Positions 51,798 through 60,189 of a stretch of 64,000 nucleotides of DNA are shown here, in pieces. The translations under genes and the position numbers were made by a program. Origin of the DNA: Rhodoplanes sp963712435 (lineage in GTDB: Bacteria; Pseudomonadota; Alphaproteobacteria; Rhizobiales; Xanthobacteraceae); assembly GCA_963712435.1 (NCBI GenBank), contig CAVQIB010000013.1:186001-250000 (forward strand). Reading direction: 5' to 3'. Positions within the stretch are counted from its first letter, which is position 1, and each line of letters begins with the position of its first letter. The notes under the pieces were generated by a model. It did no database searches, was not told the origin of the DNA, and was given only the letters and a program-made list of their open reading frames with translations.

Positions 51798-52177
51798 TTT
51801 CTTTCTCCGTTGCACGCCCCGTCATCGGGCCATTTCGCGCAATATGAGTTCATCTCGTCGAACAGCCGTCGCTTCGTCTGCTCGCGTCCCTCCCCTTGTG
51901 GAAGCGGTACCGCCTGTGGACGACTGTAGACGCGAGGCGGAGGAATTGAACTGGGTCCAGGTGTAGGCGGTGCAAGATAACCGGGCGGGGGCAAGTACGA
52001 TCCAACCGGAGGCATGCGGCGGTATCTATAACCCGCCGGCGGATAGACCGCCGCGCCAGGAGGATTGCCGCCCCACGTCGGGCCATAGTCTGGCAAATCC
52101 CATCCCGGTTGATTTCGCCACGCCTGAGCAGGCGTGACAAGCGCGAGCAGCGCGACTGCGAGCAAGAGCGTTTTCAT
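51794..52177 (-). CDS. Small exported proline-rich protein
   Basis: A 127-residue protein with a clear signal peptide (MKTLLLAVALLALVTPAQA). The mature part is rich in Pro, Gly and Tyr (WDLPDYGPTWGGNPPGAAVY, SYLPPPGYLAPPTPGPSSIP) and ends with FDEMNSYCAKWPDDGACNGE, whose two Cys could form a disulfide. It overlaps both neighbours by ATGA junctions. Function unknown; an exported or surface role follows from the signal peptide. Confidence 0.65.
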   Translation of the reverse strand: MKTLLLAVALLALVTPAQAWRNQPGWDLPDYGPTWGGNPPGAAVYPPAGYRYRRMPPVGSYLPPPGYLAPPTPGPSSIPPPRVYSRPQAVPLPQGEGREQTKRRLFDEMNSYCAKWPDDGACNGERK

Positions 52178-52401
52178 CGCGAAAGCCCTCCACCGCTGAA
52201 GTGCGCCACGTTCGACCAGTTTATCCCGCCGCCTTTCGGGCAAACCCGCGTCACGTCCGTCTTGAACATTCCGGCATCGTCGCGAATGGCCACGAATCGC
52301 CCGTGGGTGGTATGCACCACAGCGAAGCACGACGCACTTTGCGCGGCGCTCGACAACGCGAGCAGCGCGGCGGCTGTAGTAAGGAACTTGTTCATGATCA
52401 T
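52174..52401 (-). CDS. Small exported cysteine-containing protein
   Basis: A 75-residue protein with a signal peptide (MIMNKFLTTAAALLALSSAA, cleavage after AQSA). The mature part of about 50 residues (SCFAVVHTTHGRFVAIRDDA, TDVTRVCPKGGGINWSNVAH) has two Cys. ATG 52401 gives the same ATGA overlap with the upstream gene as seen at the other two junctions; ATG 52395 has a better-spaced GGAG. Function unknown. Confidence 0.6.
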   Translation of the reverse strand: MIMNKFLTTAAALLALSSAAQSASCFAVVHTTHGRFVAIRDDAGMFKTDVTRVCPKGGGINWSNVAHFSGGGLSR

Positions 52402-53339
52402 CTCCGGCTCGCGGCAGGGCGAGACAGCCGCTCGCAGCCATGATTGACGTATGTCAAGAAATCGCCAGGGTCGCTAAAGTAGTTTTTGTATGAAAGTCTA
52501 ATATCAGCGCCTGTGTCTGCTTTAACGAGCACAACGTCCGCTCCGCCGTGCAATTTTTCTAGTTCAAAATACTTACGTAGTGCATCTGTGCCTTTTGCAT
52601 ACGTGAATAGGCTGAGTTGACCGGCAGACATGGAAAGGATGACGTTTTTCTTGCCGCCCATCTGTTCGGTCGAGATGTTGAGGCCACGAAGCAGTTGTAG
52701 GATGTGAATATCACGATTTAAGCTGCGAAAGCGGCGCACCAATTCACGGCTGTCCATGTCGGGATAGCAACTTGTTTTTCGTTCATAGGTTCGCGAAATG
52801 ATCTCGCTCGCGAGGCGAAAGAATTCGATGTGTCGTTCGTCCCCGACGTGAAACTTCGGCTGGTTCTCGGTGATCATGCCGACGATTTCAACGGTCGTTG
52901 CCCATGCGTGCTGGTAGATCGTTCGGTACTGCAATTCCAATAGGAGCCCGTTGTACGCCTTCCCAGTATGGGACTTCACATTGTACTCATAAATGTCGTG
53001 GATGCCGCGATACCCATCTGCCTTTGGCGAGACGATGTAGTCGTACTTTTTAATTTCGTTCCGAAGCTTGTGGTCGAACCGTGCCTTGTGGACGGCGTCC
53101 CGAAATTCGGTCATGTCGCGAATATTTTTGAAAATAAGCCGGCAGCCGGCCACATCATCCATTCGCGAAAGCTGCATCCTCGGTAGCCGTTCGAGCTTGT
53201 TCACCAGCGTCCGCAATCTCTTGAGGCGCTGAGCAACGGCAATGCCTGTGCCCCTGGTTCGATTGCGGAGAGTGGCTTGAAAGGTGTTCAGGATATAGGC
53301 GTGGGAGGCACGCCAGTTGTTGATGATCTCAAGCGCTTC
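52398..53339 (-). CDS. RelA/SpoT-domain protein (small alarmone synthetase-like)
   Basis: The protein has a nucleotidyltransferase domain of the RelA/SpoT type: EALEIINNWRASHAYILNTF, RLKRLRTLVNKLERLPRMQL, SRMDDVAGCRLIF (active-site Asp/Arg region), YIVSPKADGYRGIHDIYEY (the G-loop with Tyr) and LLLELQYRTIYQHAWATTVE (catalytic Glu and E-x-Q-x-R-T). Members on phages and islands include toxic or antiphage synthetases (toxSAS, CapRel). Here the C-terminal domain is unrecognised. No clear start codon precedes the conserved N-terminal block, and the 30-40 usual N-terminal residues are missing, so the 5' end may be truncated. It heads a four-gene coupled operon. Confidence 0.7.
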   Translation of the reverse strand, partial: EALEIINNWRASHAYILNTFQATLRNRTRGTGIAVAQRLKRLRTLVNKLERLPRMQLSRMDDVAGCRLIFKNIRDMTEFRDAVHKARFDHKLRNEIKKYDYIVSPKADGYRGIHDIYEYNVKSHTGKAYNGLLLELQYRTIYQHAWATTVEIVGMITENQPKFHVGDERHIEFFRLASEIISRTYERKTSCYPDMDSRELVRRFRSLNRDIHILQLLRGLNISTEQMGGKKNVILSMSAGQLSLFTYAKGTDALRKYFELEKLHGGADVVLVKADTGADIRLSYKNYFSDPGDFLTYVNHGCERLSRPAASRR

Positions 53340-53353
53340 CGGCCCGGCTTGCC

Positions 53354-53869
53354 GTGCACGAGGCTGGTCACGCCGTGGTCGGGCGGATTCTCGCGATCCC
53401 CTGTGGTCCGGCCACGATCGCCCCCGACGACGATGGCGGCAAGGTGCTCGGTCGGTGCGAGTACGGGCCGCTCGACGCGTGCGACATCGAATGGCTGCGG
53501 CGCGGCAAGATACGCACGCCGCGTGCCGCCGTCACGGCGATCCTCATTTGCGACATGAGCGGCGCAGAAGCGGATCGGCAGTTCGGTTTTCACTTCGACA
53601 TCGGCGACGAATATGATGAAACCGAGATTGCAAGAAAACTCGACGAGTTCGGCGGCGACGAAGATCGACTGCGCCGAATGGCGTGCATGCTCGTGCGCCG
53701 GCACCGTGACCTGATCCGACGCATCGCCGAGGTGCTGCTCGACCGCACGAGTTTGAGCGGACCCGAGTTGGACGAACTCGTCGGCAGGAGCATCGATGAC
53801 GTGAGGCCGAACGTAATGCAGAAACTGAGCGTCGCCTCGCGCTGGTGGGGAGCCGGCTGCAAGGCTTGA
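53354..53869 (+). CDS. Stand-alone M41-like peptidase domain (HEAGH)
   Basis: A 171-residue protein whose first residues are HEAGHAVVGRILAIPCGPAT, the zinc site of FtsH-type M41 peptidases. The later segment AAVTAILICDMSGAEADRQF resembles the M41 A-G-x-x-A-E-x region that supplies the third ligand. There is no AAA domain or membrane anchor. In frame, stops lie 30 bases upstream and the only start is GTG 53354, right at the zinc motif, so the N-terminus is probably lost. It is head-to-head with the RelA/SpoT-domain gene, whose 5' end is also missing. Confidence 0.6.
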   Translation: MHEAGHAVVGRILAIPCGPATIAPDDDGGKVLGRCEYGPLDACDIEWLRRGKIRTPRAAVTAILICDMSGAEADRQFGFHFDIGDEYDETEIARKLDEFGGDEDRLRRMACMLVRRHRDLIRRIAEVLLDRTSLSGPELDELVGRSIDDVRPNVMQKLSVASRWWGAGCKA

Positions 53870-53897
53870 AGGCGGCAGGGTCGACCGGGCAAGGTAC

Positions 53898-54254
53898 GTT
53901 CAGGCAAGTTGCCTGAACATACGAAAGGCCAAGCCGTTGACGTCGTGTCCAAGGCGACGAGTCGAGGAAGGCACAGACCCTATGGCAAGTTGCCACAGGG
54001 TCAAGGCAAGGAAGGTGGACGCGGGAAAGGGTCCGGCAACTTGCCGGACCCTATCAAGGGCGAGACCGCTTCGGGCAACTTGCCAGGACCGAAAGGCGGG
54101 CGAAGCGGCGGCAAAGCTTCAGGCAAGTTGCCACAGGGTTCAAAAGGCCAAGCCATTGACTTCGTATCCAAGGCGACGAGTTCGAGGGCGGCACTTGTGG
54201 GCAACTTGCCCTCAAGTTCGCGATCAGTTTGTTCCGGCAAGTTGCCGGAACAAA
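53898..54254. repeat. Seven palindromes with GGCAA-S-TTGCC core
   Basis: Core sites lie at about 53903, 53984, 54035, 54073, 54122, 54200 and 54236. The longest are 25 bp at 54028-54052 (perfect; half-site AGGGTCCGGCAA), 25 bp at 54193-54217 (one mismatch; ACTTGTGGGCAA) and 27 bp at 54228-54254 (perfect; TTTGTTCCGGCAA). The member at 53898-53918 is a perfect 21-mer (GTTCAGGCAA). The plus strand is open and would encode repeated GKLP/GNLP, but I do not trust it as a gene. No gene is seen in 54255-54510. Confidence 0.75.
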
Positions 54255-54510
54255 AAAGCCTGAGCGCCCACAGCGCAGCCCTTGGGACCCTCGGGCTAGG
54301 CGCGGCTGCCCCAGGGCACCCCAGCGCTTTTAAGCGCGCCAGCGCCCGCCCTGTGGCCCGTGGCGGGGCACCCGGTGGCCTCTGTGGGCGTAGCAGGCCC
54401 CTGCGGCGCAAGGGCTTCCTCGAACTCTGCGCCGGATGCGGACATGCTGCTGACACGATTTTGACGCCCCCGAGGGGCCTATCCGTAAGTCCTTAATTGT
54501 ATTGATTAAT

Positions 54511-54557
54511 TTGGTACAGCTGGGTGGACTCGAACCACCGACCTCCTGATCCACAGT
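54511..54557. repeat. attR within tRNA-His
   Basis: The right copy of the 47-bp direct repeat covers the 3' part of the intact tRNA-His. Insertion therefore left the tRNA whole, using the element-borne copy of its 3' end. Confidence 0.9.
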
Positions 54558-54588
54558 CAGGCGCTCTAACCAACTGAGCTACAGCTGC
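54512..54588 (-). tRNA. tRNA-His (GTG anticodon)
   Basis: A complete 77-base cloverleaf with encoded CCA. The anticodon loop is CTGTGGA, giving anticodon GTG. The acceptor pairs 5' GCAGCTG with 3' CAGCTGT, so position 1:72 is G-U and the discriminator is A73, without the G-1:C73 pair of most bacteria. This is the known alphaproteobacterial exception, in which histidyl-tRNA synthetase has changed its recognition. Confidence 0.95.
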
Positions 54589-54698
54589 ACGGGTGGAAGC
54601 GCCCGGAAACTAGGCGCAAGGCCGGGTTTTGGCAAGCCGCAGCGGCCAGCGCCGTCCCGGCGCGCGCGCCGGGAATCCGGGGCGGAGCACGCTTGCGC

Positions 54699-55940
54699 TC
54701 AGCATCCGCCGGCGCGCGAGCGCTCCACCGGGAGGCCGAACAGCGGGCGCAGCCGGATGCCCACGATGCTGCCGAAAAAGGCGAGCACGAACCACAGCCA
54801 GCCATGCAGGCTGGCGGAAGCGACGCCGCTGAAATACGCCCCGATATTGCAGCCATAGGCGAGCCGCGCGCCGTAGCCCATCATCAGGCCGCCGAGCAGC
54901 GCGGCGAGCAGCGAGCGCAGCGGGACCTTCAGCGTCGGCGCGAATTTCCGGGCGAGCCCCGCCGCAAGCAGCGCTCCGAGAATGATGCCGAAATTCATCA
55001 CCGAGGTCACGTCGGCGAACACGCTTTGCTCGAGCACATGCGCGCGCGACTGCCAGTAGTCCCACCACGCGACCTCGCCGCCCATCGCGTCGAGCGCTTT
55101 CGAGCCCCACAGCGCGAAGGCCGAGGTGATGCCCCACGGGTGACCGGCCAAGGCGAGCGTCGCGAAGTTCCCGAGCGCGAGCGCCACCGCACCCGCCACG
55201 AGCGGCCATGGCCCGCGCAGCAGCCGCCGGAAGCCGCGCTCCTCAACGGGAGTGTCCGAGGTCAGCCGGCCATGGCGGCGGCGTTCGATCAGCACCGTCA
55301 CGAGCGCGATCGCCCCCAGCAGAGCAAGCGTCGCCGCGAGCGCCGGAAGCCAGCCGAACGCGGCGATCAGGTTGACCGCGCCGATATTGGGCTGCGCCGC
55401 CCACCAGGAGAAATGATAGGCCCCGAGCACCGATCCGCCGATGAAGGCGCCGAGCACCACGAGCATGCGGGTGCTCCCGCCGCCCACCGTGTAGAGCGTC
55501 CCGGAGGCGCAACCGCCGGCGAGTTGCATCCCGACGCCAAACAGGATCGCGCCGACGATCAGCGATACGCCGATCGACCCATAGAGGCCCTGCACCGGGT
55601 GGCCGAGCAGGGTCCCGCCGGCGAGCGCCGGATAGAACAGGGCCGCGGCGAGCGCGAGCATCAGCATCTGCGCGCGCAGGCCCGCGCCCCGCCCGTCGGC
55701 GATGAATACGCGCCAGGCCGCGGTGAATCCGAACAGGGCATGATACAAGGTAAGCCCGAGCGCGCCGCCGAGCAGGAACAGCGCGCCCTGCCGCCAGCTC
55801 TGGGTGAGGATGAGCGCGAAGGCCCCGGCGAGGAGAAGCGCGCCCGCAGCCCCGACCACGATGGACTGTCCGGAGAACCGGGTGGGACCGCGCGCCCGCT
55901 CGGAAGCGAGCAGATCCGTGTGGACGGAGACATCAGTCAT
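54699..55940 (-). CDS. YeeE/YedE (TsuA-like) sulfur-compound transporter
   Basis: A 413-residue membrane protein with about ten to twelve spans. The two family motifs with conserved Cys are present: LAGGCASGTLYTVGGGSTRM in the first half and ARLAYGCNIGAYFSGVASAS in the second. Members such as TsuA take up thiosulfate through a line of conserved Cys residues; others serve selenium or other sulfur compounds. No sulfur-metabolism gene is adjacent. The start is 55940 (MTDVSVHTDLLASERARG) or 55949. It is the first gene outside the island. Confidence 0.85.
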   Translation of the reverse strand: MTDVSVHTDLLASERARGPTRFSGQSIVVGAAGALLLAGAFALILTQSWRQGALFLLGGALGLTLYHALFGFTAAWRVFIADGRGAGLRAQMLMLALAAALFYPALAGGTLLGHPVQGLYGSIGVSLIVGAILFGVGMQLAGGCASGTLYTVGGGSTRMLVVLGAFIGGSVLGAYHFSWWAAQPNIGAVNLIAAFGWLPALAATLALLGAIALVTVLIERRRHGRLTSDTPVEERGFRRLLRGPWPLVAGAVALALGNFATLALAGHPWGITSAFALWGSKALDAMGGEVAWWDYWQSRAHVLEQSVFADVTSVMNFGIILGALLAAGLARKFAPTLKVPLRSLLAALLGGLMMGYGARLAYGCNIGAYFSGVASASLHGWLWFVLAFFGSIVGIRLRPLFGLPVERSRAGGC

Positions 55941-56152
55941 GGCGGCCATCCGGCGTTCGTCCGCTGCAACCCAACTCGGCCTGCGACAACGCTCAGATAG
56001 ACGGTTGTTCTATAGTCAACAACTAAACCGCAGATAAAAGAAAATAATTCTAGCATGAGGCGTAATCAGCAACTATTTCCTCTGCGCATGCCGAACAGAG
56101 CACTTGTATTCTTCGTCCACGCTGCGGGGAATTCCTGTCCCGCCGGCGGCGA

Positions 56153-58530
56153 TCAGCGCGAGAGCGCCTGGTTGAGCGCGTCCTTGAGGTTCTCCAGGCT
56201 GAACGGCGCGTAGCGGAACACGACGCGACGCCGGCCGGGCGGCACCTTGACGGCGCCGAACAGCACCTTGGCGCGCAGAATGGGCTGCGCGTCCCGGTCG
56301 ACCTCGGCAATCCAGCCGGGATAATAATTGCCGTGCAGCGTCAGAATCCCGCCGCGCTCCAATTCCGTCTCGATCTCGACGCGATCGGGACGCCAGGACG
56401 CGAGCCGCGCGCGGCCGGCCGCCGCCGCTTCGCCGTACCGGCGCTGCAGCGGCGGGTCGTCGGTGAGCGCCGCGTCGGGCTTCGCCGCCGGAAACGCTCG
56501 CGCCGCGCCGGTTGCGGCGCCTGCATCGGCAAGTTCGACAGGCGCGGTGAAGGTGATGCGCGGCGTCGGGTTGTGCAGGCGGTAGATCCAGACGCTCGGC
56601 CCGGCCAGCAAAATATCGGCGACGGGCCGGCGCTTCAGGTGCGGCACCTCTTCGATCGGGCGGCCCAGCACCAGGAATTCCAGCCCGAGCGCGCGCGCCA
56701 AGGCGCAGTCATAGCCATCGAAGGACGCGGGAAAGTCCCGCATGCCGGACCGCCAGTTCGCTTCGCCCGGCGCGACGAGACGGTCGTAGAAGCCGATGCG
56801 CAGAGGGTTGTAGCCGTTGGTCGCCTCCCACCCGCGCACCGCCGCGAGGTTCTGCCATGGCCCGCCGAGGCCGAGAACCTCGACGCGCGGCCGCTCGCCT
56901 TGCGCGCGGCGGGCGCGCAGCGCCTCGTCCAGAACGCCGATCGCCTGCGCCTCGGCCCCGGTCGGCTGTTCGAGCACGGCATAATGGGCGCGGCTTTCGG
57001 CATTCAGCCGGAAGGCCGCATTCCACCAGATCAGCTCCCCGACCACGATCGCGGCGAAGGCGACCGCCGCCAAGGCCCGCAGCCGCTGGGTGCGCGCCGC
57101 GGCCGCGAGCAGGATGGCGGGGAGGGCGGCGAGCGGCGCGGTCTTCAGCGCCGCTATCGCCAGGGCGTCCGCATGCCCGGTGCGCGCAGCGAAAATCGCC
57201 GCCGCAGCGGCGACCGCGATGACGCCGCCGGCCGCCGCCAGGCTCGGCGCGAGGCGAAGCCGCGGCAGCCCGTCGCGCACGTAATCGGCCAGCAGGCGCC
57301 CCGTGAGGAGCGCGAGCGCAATCAGGAACACGAAGCTCGCGTCGACCGGGCGGCGGAACAGGCTGACGCCGGGCCACCAGGCGAAGGCGAGCGGAAAGAA
57401 CGGCGTGTAGCGGCCGAGCATGTAGAGGAGCGACAGGGCGAGCGCCGCCGCCAGCAGAATGCGGCCGCGCCGGAACGCGCCTGCGCCGGCGACGCCGAAC
57501 CAGACGAAGAGCATCGTGGTCGCGGCGCCGACGAACAGGTAGTTGAACGAGTCGTCGGTGAACCGCACCTCGGGCAGCGTCTGCGCGCCCGGCCCCCAAT
57601 AGTTCGGCCCGTGCGTCCCGAACAGGTCGGCGACCGCGAGGGTCGCGAGATTGGCCGGGTGGAGCGATCCCGCGATCGCATCCTCGAAACGAACGGCCGG
57701 GCGGTTGGAAAGCGCGGTGAACTGCAGGGTCAGCAGCATCGGCGCGGCGATGCAGCGCCGTCGCGCCGAGCGCCATGATCGCGAGCACCGCCAGCGCGTT
57801 CGCGCAGGTAGCGCATCGGCCGCGCGGCGGTCGCGATTTCGGCGAGCGCGAACGCCGCGAGGAGACAGCAGAGCAGCAGCGCGACCTGGTTGCGCCCGAG
57901 CGCGAGCTGTGCGGCCACGAACGCGAAGGCGAGGGCGAGGACGAGCGAGCGGCGCGCGAGCGCAAGCTGGAGAAGCAGGAGGGCGGGCGGAAACAGCGCG
58001 TAGCTGAGAATGATGCCCGTATGCTGCAGGCGTCCCGCCGCCGCGCCGCCCAGCATGAAAATCGCTGCGGTCAGCACGCAGGCCGACAGCGGCCAGCGCG
58101 CGCGCCACCCGATCGCGCCGATCGCGAGCCCGCCGGCGAGCAGATGCGCATACACGATCACATCGAAGCTGCGCAGCGACGGCGTCGGGTCGAACAGCGC
58201 CCACAACACGAAGACCGGCGAGAGCACCAGCGATTGCGGATCGGCGACGCTCGGATGCCCGCCGTAATGATAAGGGTTCCAGAACGGCGTCGCGCCGGAA
58301 TGCAGGGCGGTCGCGAGAAACCGGAAGAACGCGAAGAACTGGTTCTTGGAGTCCCAGGGAACGACGGTGTCCGTCGTGATCCACCGGCTGAGCGCCAACA
58401 GCCAGATCGCCGCGATCACTCCGCCCAGCGCCGCGAGGGACGCGCGAGGCCGGACGGGCGCGGATCCGGGCTGCGGCGCGCCGCCGCCATGGCCCTCTTG
58501 CGGAATGACGTTGCCTCCCAGCGCCGCCAC
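56153..58530 (-). pseudogene. YfhO-like polytopic membrane protein, frame-disrupted
   Basis: The N-terminal part (from 58530) has ALGGVIAAIWLLALSRWITT, FRFLATALHSGATPFWNPYH and YGGHPSVADPQSLVLSP, typical of YfhO/GT-C-like membrane proteins. The frame shifts near 57805 and 57755, and the rest continues VADLFGTHGPNYWGPGAQTL, FFPLAFAWWPGVSLFRRPVD and a soluble C-terminal domain ending HGNYYPGWIAEVDRDAQPIL. Together these would be about 790 residues with a dozen spans. The family is thought to transfer sugars or lipid-linked groups at the membrane. Two single-base errors could explain the breaks. Confidence 0.7.
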
Positions 58531-58693
58531 GGCCGACGCGCATGGCGTCCATCCCGGTGCGGTCCCTTTGGCCGCAAAGGTGCCAAACCGGCGTCGCGTC
58601 CGTCAAGTGGATGCGGCTTGAAACGCCGACCGGAATGCGGCACCTGTTTGCGCCGCCGGCGAGCATGACATGCCGCGTCGAAGCAAACCTGAG

Positions 58694-58966
58694 ATGTCAC
58701 ATGGCATGACGATAGCTTGGGTCGACGTGATCGGCGTGACCGGAGCCGTGCTGACCACGCTCTGCTGGCTCCCGCAGGCCGTGAAGATCATCCGCGACAA
58801 GGATACGCGGGCGATCTCGCTCGTCGCCACGATCGCTTTCACCGCCGGCATCGCCTTCTGGCTCGCCTATGGCGTGGCGCGGGTGGACTGGCCGATTATC
58901 GGCGCGAACGTGATCACGCTCGCGCTGATGCTGGTGATCATCGCGCTGAAACTTCGGTACGGGTGA
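58694..58966 (+). CDS. SemiSWEET sugar transporter
   Basis: A 90-residue, three-span protein of the SWEET/PQ-loop family. The motif LTTLCWLPQAVKIIRDKDTR contains the PQ signature, followed by AISLVATIAFTAGIAFWLAY and the third span ANVITLALMLVIIALKL. SemiSWEETs form dimers that let sugars diffuse across the inner membrane. ATG 58694 is preferred over 58670 because the first span then begins a few residues later. Intact. Confidence 0.85.
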   Translation: MSHGMTIAWVDVIGVTGAVLTTLCWLPQAVKIIRDKDTRAISLVATIAFTAGIAFWLAYGVARVDWPIIGANVITLALMLVIIALKLRYG

Positions 58967-58999
58967 GTCTAGCCGGCCCGCCACGCCGCGCGTGGGGTT

Positions 59000-59308
59000 C
59001 TCCTCCGGGGCCGAGCATAGGTAATTCTACGACGATCGCAAAAAGTTGATCGCGAGCCGCGCGGCGGCGCGGGGCAAGCGCTCGCATTGCGTAAAATCCG
59101 CATGATTGCAGCCGCCGCAAGGGGTTCGTTTCGTGATCGGAGCATGCGCCGGGGGCATGCGGCGCGCGGTTTTAGGGATTTTGTTTACGCGGTCCCGTGC
59201 ATTTGCCCCACCGCGCAATCGTTCGGCCCATCGGATCGGCGGGCGCGCTTACCGAGGACATTAGTCCGCAGATCACACGCTCTTGTATCCTGTTAGCGGA
59301 GCACGTCC
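59000..59308. other. Gap with no supportable gene
   Basis: The 309 bases between the SemiSWEET gene and the next small gene hold no convincing frame, RNA gene or repeat. Promoter elements for the gene at 59309 probably lie at its right end. Confidence 0.4.
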
Positions 59309-59599
59309 ATGCTCGACACCCCCGACAACATTCCCGGCTTCACGCATCCTGGCCGCGGCCGTTTTCATGGGCGGCGCTCGGAGATTTTCGCACACCTGTT
59401 GGCGACGCTCGCATTGATCGTTGCGATCGCGATCGCCGCGGTCGCCGTCAGCATGGAGATCGCCGAAGCGGGAGTGCTGACATCAGTGCACGAGGCCGGC
59501 AGCGGCATCGCCTTTGCCGCTGTCGTGGCGCTGGTGATGATCGGCATGGGCGGACTGATGGCGCTTGTCGCCACGACGCCCGCGCGCCGTTGGCCGTGA
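59309..59599 (+). CDS. Small two-span membrane protein
   Basis: A 96-residue protein (MLDTPDNIPGFTHPGRGRFH) with two hydrophobic spans, LATLALIVAIAIAAVAVSME and IAFAAVVALVMIGMGGLMAL, separated by a short loop containing VLTSVHEAGSG. No family is recognised. It is monocistronic. Confidence 0.55.
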   Translation: MLDTPDNIPGFTHPGRGRFHGRRSEIFAHLLATLALIVAIAIAAVAVSMEIAEAGVLTSVHEAGSGIAFAAVVALVMIGMGGLMALVATTPARRWP

Positions 59600-59641
59600 G
59601 CAGTTCCCCGGGAGCATGACGAAGGCAATGCTCCTGGACGG

Positions 59642-59998
59642 CTACCAGCGGTGAAATACGAAGAAGGCGCCCAACGCGATGAAGCCGAAGCCGACGGCGT
59701 GATTCCAGGCGAGCGGCTGGTTCAGATACAGCCAGGAGAAGCCCGCGAACACGATCAGCGTGATCACCTCCTGCATCGTCTTGAGCTGCGCCGGGGAATA
59801 CACCGTCGATCCCCAGCGATTGGCCGGCACGGCGAGGCAGTATTCGATGAACGCCAATCCCCAGCTGATGAGGACGACCTGCCACAGCGGCACTTCCTTG
59901 AAGCGCAGGTGCCAATACCAGGCCGTCGTCATGAACAGGTTGGAGGCGAGCAGGAGCACGATCGGGAGCGCATAGGGCGAGACGAACAAAGGTGACAT
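59642..59998 (-). CDS. DUF486 (DMT-superfamily-like) membrane protein
   Basis: A 118-residue, four-span protein. It matches DUF486: LLLASNLFMTTAWYWHLRFK, ISWGLAFIEYCLAVPANRWG, YSPAQLKTMQEVITLIVFAG and WNHAVGFGFIALGAFFVFH. The family is related to small multidrug/EmrE-like transporters but has no known substrate. It starts at ATG 59998, with AGGGACACGC upstream. Intact. Confidence 0.88.
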   Translation of the reverse strand: MSPLFVSPYALPIVLLLASNLFMTTAWYWHLRFKEVPLWQVVLISWGLAFIEYCLAVPANRWGSTVYSPAQLKTMQEVITLIVFAGFSWLYLNQPLAWNHAVGFGFIALGAFFVFHRW

Positions 59999-60189
59999 GC
60001 GTGTCCCTCAGATCGATCGGCGGCCGGACCGGTGCTTCATCAACCCGCGCCTGCTGGTGGGGTTCGGGCGAGGCGGGAGCGTGTGTCCGCGCAAGCCGCA
60101 CGAGCGTCGCAATCCGCTGTTAGCCGTGGCATCACTATCGTCCTTCCGGCTTAACATCGTCCTTCCGACTCAATCCCGGAGCATTCGCA

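Larger units (their letters stand above)
32234..54557. mobile_element. Integrated phage-satellite-like island at tRNA-His
   Basis: A 22.3 kb insertion bounded by a 47-bp direct repeat (46/47 identity) of the tRNA-His 3' end: copy one at 32234, copy two inside the intact tRNA at 54511. The tyrosine integrase lies next to the left copy. The content is integrase, HTH/excisionase-like genes, an HNH-like gene, primase-polymerase/helicase, an origin-like repeat, large terminase and small phage genes, then accessory cargo. No portal, capsid, tail or lysis gene was recognised, so it may be a satellite that depends on a helper phage, or a decayed prophage. It carries an IS3-family element and an IS1182-like fragment. 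Confidence 0.88.

Noticed and set aside
53909..54496. Plus-strand frame encoding repeated GKLP/GNLP
   Set aside because: The repeats are translations of palindromes in all orientations; no start site with a convincing ribosome-binding site and no non-repeat domain. Kept as a repeat region, not a gene.
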